A stretch of 64,000 nt of DNA, taken from assembly GCA_965603725.1 (NCBI GenBank), contig CBFDEC010000005.1:49283-113282 (forward strand), given 5' to 3'. How positions within the stretch are numbered: position 1 is the first letter of the stretch; each line of letters starts with the position of its first letter. Positions 8,891-16,763 of the stretch are shown in pieces. Under the pieces are notes generated by a model that saw nothing but the letters and a program-made list of their open reading frames with translations, was not told where the DNA came from and did not search any database. The position numbers were made by a program, and so were the translations under genes. This DNA is from JAGGSN01 sp965603725 (GTDB lineage Bacteria > Zixibacteria > MSB-5A5 > UBA10806 > 4484-95).

Positions 8891-10154
8891 ATATATAAGA
8901 GAAAATCCGGAACTCGTTAAAAAAGCGGTCCTGGATAAACAGGAAAACTGTGATATTGGCGTTATTTTAGAGCTTGATGTTAAACGACGCGAAATAATAG
9001 CCGATAAGGAAGCTCTGGAAGCTCAGAAAAATAGAGTTTCCAAGGAAATCGCCGCCGCCAAGAAAGAGAAGCTGGACGCCTCTAAGTTAATCTCGGATAT
9101 GCGCCAAACAGGCGAAAAGATTGCCGGTCTTTCTGAGAAACTCCGTGATGTTGAAAGTAAATTGAATGATTTACTGCTTACTGTACCTAATATGCCCTAT
9201 CCTGATGTTCCGGTTGGCGAGGATGAGTCGGCAAATAAAATTATCGGGTATATAGGAGACAAAAGGGAATTTGATTTTAAACCGCGTCCCCACTGGCAGG
9301 TCGGTGAAATAATCGGCGGACTCGACATTCCGCGCGGAGTAAAAATATCCGGTTCGGGTTTTTATTCCTTAATTGGCCCCGGAGCGTTGCTGGAAAGAGC
9401 CTTGATTAACTTTATGCTCGATTTGCATACAGGTGAACATGGTTATACTGAAGTTATGATCCCTTACTTGGCCGGTACGGAAGCGATGACCGGCTCGGGA
9501 CAGCTTCCCAAGTATGAAGAAGACATGTATCGCCTGCCTGCCGATGAGCTTTATCTTATACCTACCGCTGAGGTTCCTGTTACAAATCTTCACCTGGGTG
9601 AAATATTAAAAGCTGAAGGTCTGCCAATAAATTATTGTGCTTTTTCACCTTGTTTCCGACGAGAAGCCGGCTCGTATGGCAAGGAAGTGAGAGGAATCAC
9701 TCGCGTGCATCAGTTTCACAAGGTTGAAATGGTGAAAATAGTCGAACCGGATACTTCCTACGATGAGCTGGAGAATCTCCTGGCTAACGCCAGAGCAGTC
9801 CTTGATAAGCTGGATCTGCCATATCGGATAAACCTTCTCTGTGCCGGCGATCTATCGTTTGCAGCGGCCAAATGTTATGATCTTGAGGTGTTCGCCCCGG
9901 GAATGGATGCCTGGCTGGAGGTCTCCTCATGCTCAAATTTTGAGTCGTTTCAAGCAAGACGTATGAATCTGCGTTACCGTCCTGAAAAAGGCGCTAAACT
10001 CGAATTTGTGCATACCTTGAACGGATCTGGCCTGGCTTTGCCAAGAACTGTCATAGCCATACTTGAGAACTATCAGCAGGCTGATGGTTCGGTAGCTGTG
10101 CCGGAGGTCCTGGCGCCGTATATGAGAGGTCTTGAAAGGATAGAGCCTATCTAA
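8877..10154 (+). CDS. serS: Seryl-tRNA synthetase
   Basis: 425 aa, normal length. The ATG at 8877 gives the standard N-terminus MLDLKYIRENPELVKKAV; an in-frame ATG at 8829 lies inside the previous gene and is unlikely. The N-terminal coiled-coil tRNA-binding arm covers about residues 27-110 (KEALEAQKNRVSKEIAAAK). Class II core motifs follow: motif 2 in FRREAGSYGKEVRG with the downstream HQFHKVE, and motif 3 in NGSGLALPRTVIAILENYQ. It charges tRNA-Ser. The gene bridges the polysaccharide operon and the PorY/PorX pair, and the kinase begins one base after its stop, so the regulators are probably cotranscribed with it. Confidence 0.97.
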   Translation: MLDLKYIRENPELVKKAVLDKQENCDIGVILELDVKRREIIADKEALEAQKNRVSKEIAAAKKEKLDASKLISDMRQTGEKIAGLSEKLRDVESKLNDLLLTVPNMPYPDVPVGEDESANKIIGYIGDKREFDFKPRPHWQVGEIIGGLDIPRGVKISGSGFYSLIGPGALLERALINFMLDLHTGEHGYTEVMIPYLAGTEAMTGSGQLPKYEEDMYRLPADELYLIPTAEVPVTNLHLGEILKAEGLPINYCAFSPCFRREAGSYGKEVRGITRVHQFHKVEMVKIVEPDTSYDELENLLANARAVLDKLDLPYRINLLCAGDLSFAAAKCYDLEVFAPGMDAWLEVSSCSNFESFQARRMNLRYRPEKGAKLEFVHTLNGSGLALPRTVIAILENYQQADGSVAVPEVLAPYMRGLERIEPI

Positions 10155-10155
10155 G

Positions 10156-11400
10156 ATGATACGATTATTTAAAATCAGGTCATTACGAGGTTATTTCAGT
10201 TATTCCAAGGTGTTGACCGGCATACTTGCATCGGGTATGATAGTTATCGTTTCTATTTTTATCTATTATAACCAGATCATTATCTCGGGATTGAAAACCG
10301 ATGCAGCCCGGGTAAGTCGGGCTTATGCCCGGTTATGGCAGTATGCTGCCTCAGAAGCCACGAGCGGAGCAGAAATTAACTATATTTTCGAGGAAATAAT
10401 CAAGAAAGCTAATTTCCCGATCATCGTGACCTCTCCTGATGGCGAACCGATGTTCTGGACTGTTGATGTGCCTCAGGGTGATACCTCGATAGCGGTAAAA
10501 CAAAAGCTGAATAAATATATCAACGAAATGGCTGAAAAATATGAGGCTATTCCCATTTACTACGGCCCTGAAAAACTTGTAATTCATTATCTCTATTATG
10601 GTGATTCCAGATTAATCATGCAGTTGCAGTATATGCCGGTTATTGAAATTTCCGTAATTTGCATATTCGTCCTGGTTGGCTATATAGGTTTTCGAAATAT
10701 AAAACGTTCTGAACAGCGTTCTATCTGGGTTGGGATGGCAAAAGAAACAGCCCATCAACTGGGAACGCCCCTGACATCTTTGATGGGCTGGGCAGAGCTT
10801 TTGAAACTTAAGTATAAAAAAGACGATTTTGCCCTGCCTGATGCAAATGTAAAAGTCAATTTTGATGAAATTATCAGTAGAATGCAGTCGGATTTAATGC
10901 GTCTTGACAGGGTTGCTACGCGTTTCGGGCAAATCGGCTCGATTCCGGAGCTTGAATATTGCAGCATCAATCAACCTGTTGAAGAAATCGTTTCATATTA
11001 CAAGTTGAGATTGCCCGGCGGTGGAAAGGGTGTAGAAATAATCGAACAATATGGCGAGCTACCCGATATAAATATTAATAAGGAGTTGATTGGCTGGGTG
11101 ATCGAAAACCTGATAAAGAATTCTCTGGAGGCTGTCGATCCGAGAACCGGCAAAATTTATATTGAAACAAAGCGTAGTAACAATAGAATAGTGGTAAGTA
11201 TTGCTGATAATGGCCGGGGTATCAAATCATCGTATCAAAAAAGGATATTTGCCCCCGGGTTTTCTACTCGTCTAAGAGGCTGGGGGCTGGGATTAACGTT
11301 GGCCAGACGAATTATTGAGGAATACCATAACGGAAAGATCTGGCTGGAAAAAAGCGAGCCCGGCGTTAAAACGGAGTTTATTTTAGAGTTGCCGGTGTAG
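10156..11400 (+). CDS. porY: PorY-like membrane sensor histidine kinase
   Basis: 414 aa. One membrane helix at about 20-40, a periplasmic domain of about 115 residues, a second helix at about 162-178, then a HisKA-like dimerisation helix with AKETAHQLGTPLTSLMG (His200) and a HATPase domain (N-box near Asn322, DNGRGI 351-356, GWGLGL 375-380). The KETAHQLGTPL type of H-box is the one I know from PorY-like kinases of T9SS bacteria. It ends 1 bp before porX, so it is very likely the partner kinase; in Porphyromonas gingivalis the two genes are not adjacent. It should phosphorylate PorX in response to an unknown envelope signal. The symbol is by analogy. Confidence 0.75.
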   Translation: MIRLFKIRSLRGYFSYSKVLTGILASGMIVIVSIFIYYNQIIISGLKTDAARVSRAYARLWQYAASEATSGAEINYIFEEIIKKANFPIIVTSPDGEPMFWTVDVPQGDTSIAVKQKLNKYINEMAEKYEAIPIYYGPEKLVIHYLYYGDSRLIMQLQYMPVIEISVICIFVLVGYIGFRNIKRSEQRSIWVGMAKETAHQLGTPLTSLMGWAELLKLKYKKDDFALPDANVKVNFDEIISRMQSDLMRLDRVATRFGQIGSIPELEYCSINQPVEEIVSYYKLRLPGGGKGVEIIEQYGELPDININKELIGWVIENLIKNSLEAVDPRTGKIYIETKRSNNRIVVSIADNGRGIKSSYQKRIFAPGFSTRLRGWGLGLTLARRIIEEYHNGKIWLEKSEPGVKTEFILELPV

Positions 11401-11401
11401 T

Positions 11402-12946
11402 ATGGAAAGAAATATATTATGGGTCGATGATGAAATCGACCTGCTCAAGGCACACATAATATTTTTAGATGAACACGGGTATAAGGTGGATGTTGCAGCC
11501 AACGGCGATGACGCCATCGAGAGGGTAAAAAATAAGCGTTACGACCTGGTCTTACTCGACGAGATGATGCCGGGACGCGATGGTTTATCGACACTTGTAG
11601 AGTTAAAGGAAATTGACATCAGTCTGCCCGTTGTTATGGTCACCAAGTCGGAAGAAGAGCGGCTCATGGATCAAGCTACGGGTCAGAAGATTGACGACTA
11701 CCTGACGAAGCCGGTAAATCCCAGCCAGCTGCTTTCAGCGATAAAACGTATCCTCGATAAGAAGCGAATACTGCAAGACCATCTGACTCAGAAATTCGTT
11801 ATGGAATTTAACCAGATAAATGCCAGGCTGATGGGACCCATGGATTGGCGGGAGTGGATCGATCTTCATTTGAAAATATCGACCATGGACCTCGATTTGG
11901 AAAATTTCCGAGATATCGGTCTCAGACAGTCGCTTCAGGATCAAAGACGTCAGTGCAATGCTGAATTTGCTCATTATGTTTTTAATAATTATGCGGATTG
12001 GGTCAAGGGTAACGGCCCCTATCTGTCAACCGATGTTGTTAAAAACTATCTGGTTCCTCACCTGAAGGACAAAAAGCAGACTTTCTTTATAGTAATTGAT
12101 TGTATGCGATTGGATCAATGGCTTATGATCGAGCCCGTACTGGCGGAATATTTCAACGTTAAAAAAGATTATTATTATTCGGTATTGCCTACAGCGACTC
12201 CTTTTTCCCGCAATGCTATATTCTCGGGCGAATTCCCCGATAAAGTCGCTAAGTTGTACCCGGACGTATGGCGTATTAATTCCCCTGAGTTCAGCCGTAA
12301 CCGAAACGAACGACAGCTCCTCGACCGGCAGTTGAAAAAACTGAACGTTAAACTTGAAGGAGAATCCAGATATGTTAAAGTCCTCGACTTTGAAGAGGGA
12401 CAAAATTTAGCGAAGAAAATTAGATCCTACGCAAAAACCCCGCTTCTTTCGGTAGTCTATAATTTCATAGATATCCTTGCTCATGGAAGAAGCGAGTCGG
12501 AAATACTCCAGGAGATTGCCCCCGACGAGGCCGCTTTCAGGTCGCTTATGAAATCGTGGTTTATTCATTCTCATCTGTTTGAATTGCTTAGAAGCCTCTC
12601 CGAATTTGATTGTTCGGTTGTAATTACTACCGATCATGGTTCCGTTCTGGGAACACGCGGAACAATCGTATATGGCAAAAAAGAGGCATCCTCAAACCTG
12701 CGTTATAAATATGGCGATAACCTTAACTGTGACCCCAAGCAAACGTTCCTTGTTAAAAAGCCGCAAGATTTCCGTTTGCCGGTGTGGGGACTGGCTACAA
12801 CTTACCTTTTAGCCCGTGAGGATTACTATTTTGTTTATCCGACAAATTACTCCGAATATCGCCGGCAATACCGCAACAGCTTTCAGCATGGCGGGATATC
12901 TTTAGATGAAATGATCCTGCCGATTATAACTTTAAGTCCAAAATAA
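11402..12946 (+). CDS. porX: PorX: response regulator with PglZ (alkaline-phosphatase-fold) output domain
   Basis: 514 aa, close to the size of P. gingivalis PorX. The receiver domain (1-120) has the acidic pair Asp9/Asp10, phosphoacceptor Asp53, Thr81 and Lys103. A helical linker leads to a PglZ domain (about 225-514) with what look like all the metal and nucleophile positions of the alkaline phosphatase superfamily: Asp233, the PTATPFSR Thr region (264-266), Asp357 and His361, Asp411-His412 and His496. In T9SS bacteria PorX controls secretion genes, and its PglZ domain has been reported as a phosphodiesterase on oligonucleotides. Gene order with the kinase supports a dedicated two-component system. 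A BREX-type PglZ is excluded by the receiver fusion and neighbours. Confidence 0.9.
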   Translation: MERNILWVDDEIDLLKAHIIFLDEHGYKVDVAANGDDAIERVKNKRYDLVLLDEMMPGRDGLSTLVELKEIDISLPVVMVTKSEEERLMDQATGQKIDDYLTKPVNPSQLLSAIKRILDKKRILQDHLTQKFVMEFNQINARLMGPMDWREWIDLHLKISTMDLDLENFRDIGLRQSLQDQRRQCNAEFAHYVFNNYADWVKGNGPYLSTDVVKNYLVPHLKDKKQTFFIVIDCMRLDQWLMIEPVLAEYFNVKKDYYYSVLPTATPFSRNAIFSGEFPDKVAKLYPDVWRINSPEFSRNRNERQLLDRQLKKLNVKLEGESRYVKVLDFEEGQNLAKKIRSYAKTPLLSVVYNFIDILAHGRSESEILQEIAPDEAAFRSLMKSWFIHSHLFELLRSLSEFDCSVVITTDHGSVLGTRGTIVYGKKEASSNLRYKYGDNLNCDPKQTFLVKKPQDFRLPVWGLATTYLLAREDYYFVYPTNYSEYRRQYRNSFQHGGISLDEMILPIITLSPK

Positions 12947-12984
12947 TAGATAAGTTTAATAGATTTTAATATACCGATAAAGGT

Positions 12985-13407
12985 ATGATAGAAACTACTT
13001 ATTCAGAAGAACAGACTGAAGCATTGGGCCAAAAAATCTCGGCTGACCTCAGACCTGGTGATTTTCTTGGATTATACGGTTCTCTTGGTTCCGGTAAGAC
13101 TGTGTTTGCCAGGGGAATATGTCGAGGTCTTGGTAATACAATTGATGTTTCAAGTCCAACATTTAATATTATCAACTTTTATCCCGGTAAAATAGAGGTC
13201 GCCCATGTCGATCTTTACCGGGTAGACAGCAGATTGGATGAACTCGGCCTGGATGAACTGTTTGAATCCGAGCGGATTATCATTGTTGAATGGGCTGAAA
13301 AAGTAAAAAATGATTTGCCCCCGAGACGTTTAGATATTTTCTTTAACATTGTCGATCTTAAAACACGGGAAGTAAGGATTGAAAAAATAGATGATACTGG
13401 GAATTGA
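12985..13407 (+). CDS. tsaE: tRNA threonylcarbamoyladenosine biosynthesis ATPase TsaE
   Basis: 140 aa. P-loop GSLGSGKTVFARGI (about residues 32-45), SSPTFNIIN and the VAHVDLYRV strand are the TsaE signature; IIIVEWAEK matches the family's Trp-containing motif. It powers the TsaBDE cycle that makes t6A37 on ANN-decoding tRNAs. An AAAGG site precedes the ATG. The end overlaps tsaB by 17 bp, which is a common arrangement and confirms both calls. Confidence 0.95.
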   Translation: MIETTYSEEQTEALGQKISADLRPGDFLGLYGSLGSGKTVFARGICRGLGNTIDVSSPTFNIINFYPGKIEVAHVDLYRVDSRLDELGLDELFESERIIIVEWAEKVKNDLPPRRLDIFFNIVDLKTREVRIEKIDDTGN

Positions 13408-14038
13408 TACATCGGGAAAGAATTTAGGCCTGGCAGTATGCAGTCAGGGTAAGCTGACAGCCTCATCATTGTCAAAACCAGGGTTAAGGCATGGCGAGAT
13501 TGTTCAGAAGATGATTGACGGCTTTCTTAAAGAACACGACCTTTGTTTCGATGACCTGACGGGCATTTCAGTAACGCTTGGCCCCGGGTCATTTACCGGT
13601 CTTCGGATTGGGCTGGCCGCCGCCAAGGGCTATTCTTATGCTCTGCACCTTCCCTTAACGGGCGTTTCGACATTACTGGCCGAGTCGGCCGCATTTTCAC
13701 AATTCTCCCAAAAAGTTGTCGTCGTGGTTGATGCAAGACGAAATGAATATTATTCGGCGGCCTTTGATTGCTCTGATGATTTATCGCTCAGGCTTACTCC
13801 TGATAGAGTTGGCCCCTTAAGCAGTTTGAAGGAATTGGCTGATGATAACGTCGTTGTTTTTGGGCCTTCCTATTTAAAGGAGTTGTTTGATTCAGAAATC
13901 GGACCTGGCGAATACTATAACAATGATGATTTTAACCTGGCGATCCCGGCCAGCCTTTATGGCGAACGGGATATAAAAAACGGCCGGAACACGGATATTG
14001 ATCCCCTGGTTCCAATTTACTTGAGGTCTGATTTTTAA
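13391..14038 (+). CDS. tsaB: tRNA threonylcarbamoyladenosine biosynthesis protein TsaB
   Basis: 215 aa. The N-terminal ILGIDTSGKNLGLAV and the VTLGPGSFTGLRIGLAAAKG segment (about residues 57-76) are the ASKHA-fold signature of TsaB, the inactive partner that holds TsaD. VVVVDARRNEYYSA is also typical. It is a little shorter than E. coli TsaB in the C-terminal half, which is normal variation. TsaD is not in this window. It is followed 15 bp later by rimI, the usual companion. Confidence 0.95.
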   Translation: MILGIDTSGKNLGLAVCSQGKLTASSLSKPGLRHGEIVQKMIDGFLKEHDLCFDDLTGISVTLGPGSFTGLRIGLAAAKGYSYALHLPLTGVSTLLAESAAFSQFSQKVVVVVDARRNEYYSAAFDCSDDLSLRLTPDRVGPLSSLKELADDNVVVFGPSYLKELFDSEIGPGEYYNNDDFNLAIPASLYGERDIKNGRNTDIDPLVPIYLRSDF

Positions 14039-14053
14039 TCAGAGCGACGCTAA

Positions 14054-14497
14054 ATGAAGCTTGATATTATAAAAATGACTGAAGTCGATATCGATGCGGT
14101 TTATGAGATCGAGACGAAGGTATTTGCCGATCCCTGGTCGAAGCGGGCATTTTTATCCGATCTGAAAAATGATTTTACTTATCCATTGGTGGTTCGTTTC
14201 GAAAATAAAGTAGCCGGCTATGCATGTCTGTATCGGGCGGTTGATGAGATACAGATCGGAAACTTTGCGGTTGCGCCGGATTTTCATCAAAGAGGAATCG
14301 GAACGATGTTGATGGAGTACATTTTAGGCCTGGCTGCCGAATTACAAGCGCGGCTGTTCATTCTGGAGGTCCGGCCATCCAATGAAGCGGCTCGCAGACT
14401 ATATATGAAGTTCGGCTTTAAAGAGGCCGGTAAGCGCAGATATTATTATCGTAAACCCACCGAGGATGCATTGATTTTAATTAAAAGTGTTGACTGA
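14054..14497 (+). CDS. rimI: Ribosomal protein S18 alanine N-acetyltransferase-like GNAT
   Basis: 147 aa GNAT enzyme. It shows FADPWSKRAF near residue 27, IGNFAVAPDFHQRGIGTMLM (the acetyl-CoA pyrophosphate loop, about 75-94), LEVRPSNEAARRLYMKFGF and an RRYYY tail, all usual in RimI. The family acetylates the N-terminal Ala of ribosomal protein S18. Its place directly behind tsaE-tsaB is the normal context. Its stop shares a base with the accD start. Confidence 0.92.
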   Translation: MKLDIIKMTEVDIDAVYEIETKVFADPWSKRAFLSDLKNDFTYPLVVRFENKVAGYACLYRAVDEIQIGNFAVAPDFHQRGIGTMLMEYILGLAAELQARLFILEVRPSNEAARRLYMKFGFKEAGKRRYYYRKPTEDALILIKSVD

Positions 14498-15342
14498 TGG
14501 AATGGTTTCGTAAAAAATCCCGCGAATTAACTGGCGGTGAAAAAAAAGAAATACCGGATGGCGTCTGGACAAAATGCAAGGGCTGCGGCGAAATCATAAC
14601 CCAGGCTTCCCTGACAAAAAATTACCGCGTCTGTCCCAAGTGTGAATACCATTTTCGAATTAATAGCGGTGATTATATCAAACTTCTTCTCGATGACGGG
14701 AAATTAGAGGAATATAATAAAGATTTAACTTCAGCAGACCCGCTCGGTTTTAAAGACTCTAAAAAATACTCAGACAGAATAGCGGCGGCTCGAAAGAAAA
14801 CGAATATGAATGATGCTGTTGTTGTCGGCATAGGCAAAATCAACAACCGGGAAATTTCCTTTTCAGTAATGGAGTTTGCTTTTATCGGAGGTTCGATGGG
14901 TTCAGTGGTTGGTGAAAAGGTCGCCAGAGCTATCGAACGTTCAATCGACAGGAAAATTCCGCTTGTTATAGTATCATGTTCCGGCGGAGCCCGCATGATG
15001 GAGGGGATACTGTCGCTCATGCAGATGGCTAAAACCTCGGCGCTTCTGGCACAACTAAACAAGATGAAGATTCCCTTCATATCAGTCCTGACCAATCCGA
15101 CAACCGCGGGCGTTATGGCCTCTTATGCTTCGCTTGGAGATATTATTATCGCCGAACCGCAGGCGCTTCTGGGATTTGCCGGTCCCCGGGTAATAGCCCA
15201 GACTATCGGCGGTGAATTACCGCCAGGTTTTCAATCATCGGAATTTTTCCTCGAACACGGTTTTTTGGATGCAATTATCAAAAGAAAGGATCTAAAACGA
15301 ACGATATCCCTTCTTCTTAATTACATGCAAATGCCGGAATAG
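14497..15342 (+). CDS. accD: Acetyl-CoA carboxylase carboxyltransferase subunit beta
   Basis: 281 aa. The N-terminal four-Cys zinc ribbon is visible (CKGCGEI...CPKCEYHF, about residues 28-52), followed by the crotonase-fold core with SGGARMMEGILSLMQMAKTS (about 162-181) and LTNPTTAGVMASYA. It transfers the carboxyl group from biotin to acetyl-CoA to make malonyl-CoA for fatty acid synthesis. AccA, AccB and AccC are not in the window. It is tightly linked to folC (6 bp gap), a pairing found in many genomes. Confidence 0.96.
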   Translation: MEWFRKKSRELTGGEKKEIPDGVWTKCKGCGEIITQASLTKNYRVCPKCEYHFRINSGDYIKLLLDDGKLEEYNKDLTSADPLGFKDSKKYSDRIAAARKKTNMNDAVVVGIGKINNREISFSVMEFAFIGGSMGSVVGEKVARAIERSIDRKIPLVIVSCSGGARMMEGILSLMQMAKTSALLAQLNKMKIPFISVLTNPTTAGVMASYASLGDIIIAEPQALLGFAGPRVIAQTIGGELPPGFQSSEFFLEHGFLDAIIKRKDLKRTISLLLNYMQMPE

Positions 15343-15348
15343 AAAAAA

Positions 15349-16620
15349 ATGAATTATAAAGAAGTATTAGAATATCTACTTCAACTTGAGCGGATGGGAA
15401 TAAAATTGGGGTTGGAAAACACCAATCGTCTTTTATCATACCTGGGCGATCCTCATAAAACATTCCCTTCAATTCATATCGCCGGAACCAACGGCAAGGG
15501 CAGTACGGCTGTTATTATTGAAAGCATACTTGCAAATTCGGGTTACCGGGTCGGCTTATATACCTCGCCGCACTTAGTTGATTTTCGAGAAAGAATCCGG
15601 ATTAATGGTCGTTTGATAAGTCAGAAATATGTGACCGATTTTTTCAGCGATGTTCGGGAGAAATTCCAGTCAATTAACCCGACTTTTTTCGAGGCGGCCA
15701 CTGTTTTAGCGTTTACTTATTTTCGCGATGAGAAAGTCGACCTGGCGATAATAGAAACCGGCATGGGCGGGCGGTTTGACGCCACAAATGTTCTTACTCC
15801 TGCAGCCTCTGTCATAACCAACATCGATCGCGAACATACAAGTCACCTGGGTAACGATTTGAGCAAAATCGCTTTTGAAAAAGCGGGGATAATTAAAAAC
15901 GGCATACCGGTCGTTACCGCAACCCATCAGCTTGAAGCCAGACGGGTCATCAGACAGGTTTGCCGGCAGAGAAAGACCAAACTTATTTCCGTGTTTGATG
16001 AGACCCAGTGGGTGATCAAAGAGATTAACGAACGGAAAACCGAACTTGATATTTTTACCCGGTCGCAGAAATATTACAACCTTCGTCTGACATTGCCCGG
16101 TCGTCATCAACTTGAAAATGCCATCTGTGCCATTATTGCCGCCGAGCTGGCTGAACCTATCGGAATAAAAGTTACATCCACCGGTGCTTCGCTCGGTTTT
16201 AGAGATATCAAGTGGCCTGGCAGATTGCAAAGAATTTCAAAAGAGCCCGAAGTGATTCTGGATGTCGGACATAATCCAACGGCCATGAAAACATTGTATG
16301 AGTATTTCAAGGAGTTTTATCATGGTCGTTACGTTGCCACGGTTTTTGGCATACTTTCCGACAAGGACGCAAACCTTATGCTTACCGAACTTAACAGGTT
16401 CGCTAATGTTATTATAATTACTGAACCTGTAACAGACCGAGCCGCCGACAGCGAGACTCTGGCCCGTCAGGCGTCACATATTACTTCAAATTTCCAGATT
16501 ATACCTCATGTCAGGGATGCTTTCAAGGCGGTGCTTGACCACGCAAAAGATGATGACATCGTTTTAGTCACCGGATCACATTATACGGTAGGAGAGGTAT
16601 TATCGCTTACCGGCAAATAA
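15349..16620 (+). CDS. folC: Folylpolyglutamate synthase / dihydrofolate synthase
   Basis: 423 aa Mur-ligase-fold enzyme. The ATP loop is HIAGTNGKGSTAVIIE (about residues 43-58), followed by GLYTSPHLVDFRERIR, the METGMGG-like IIETGMGGRFDATN, and the C-terminal domain start VILDVGHNPTAM. It adds glutamate to folates and may also act on dihydropteroate. The gene ends the rimI-accD-folC run; the 143-base gap that follows contains only a weak, AT-rich symmetric sequence (CAATCTT/AAGATTG near 16648-16662) and no convincing terminator. Confidence 0.95.
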   Translation: MNYKEVLEYLLQLERMGIKLGLENTNRLLSYLGDPHKTFPSIHIAGTNGKGSTAVIIESILANSGYRVGLYTSPHLVDFRERIRINGRLISQKYVTDFFSDVREKFQSINPTFFEAATVLAFTYFRDEKVDLAIIETGMGGRFDATNVLTPAASVITNIDREHTSHLGNDLSKIAFEKAGIIKNGIPVVTATHQLEARRVIRQVCRQRKTKLISVFDETQWVIKEINERKTELDIFTRSQKYYNLRLTLPGRHQLENAICAIIAAELAEPIGIKVTSTGASLGFRDIKWPGRLQRISKEPEVILDVGHNPTAMKTLYEYFKEFYHGRYVATVFGILSDKDANLMLTELNRFANVIIITEPVTDRAADSETLARQASHITSNFQIIPHVRDAFKAVLDHAKDDDIVLVTGSHYTVGEVLSLTGK

Positions 16621-16763
16621 AAAATCGATATATGGAATAATTCAATCTTTAAGATTGTATGATAAATGGAAGTTGTGTTAAAAGATGGTATTTTTGAAAA
16701 AATTTGAGATTGATCGACAATAAGAGAGCGTTTCATCACAACCTCAACATGTATTAAAATAAC

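Noticed and set aside
11402..12946. PglZ domain as a sign of a BREX phage-defence system
   Set aside because: The domain is fused to a receiver domain as in PorX, a PorY-like kinase is adjacent, and no BREX genes are near.
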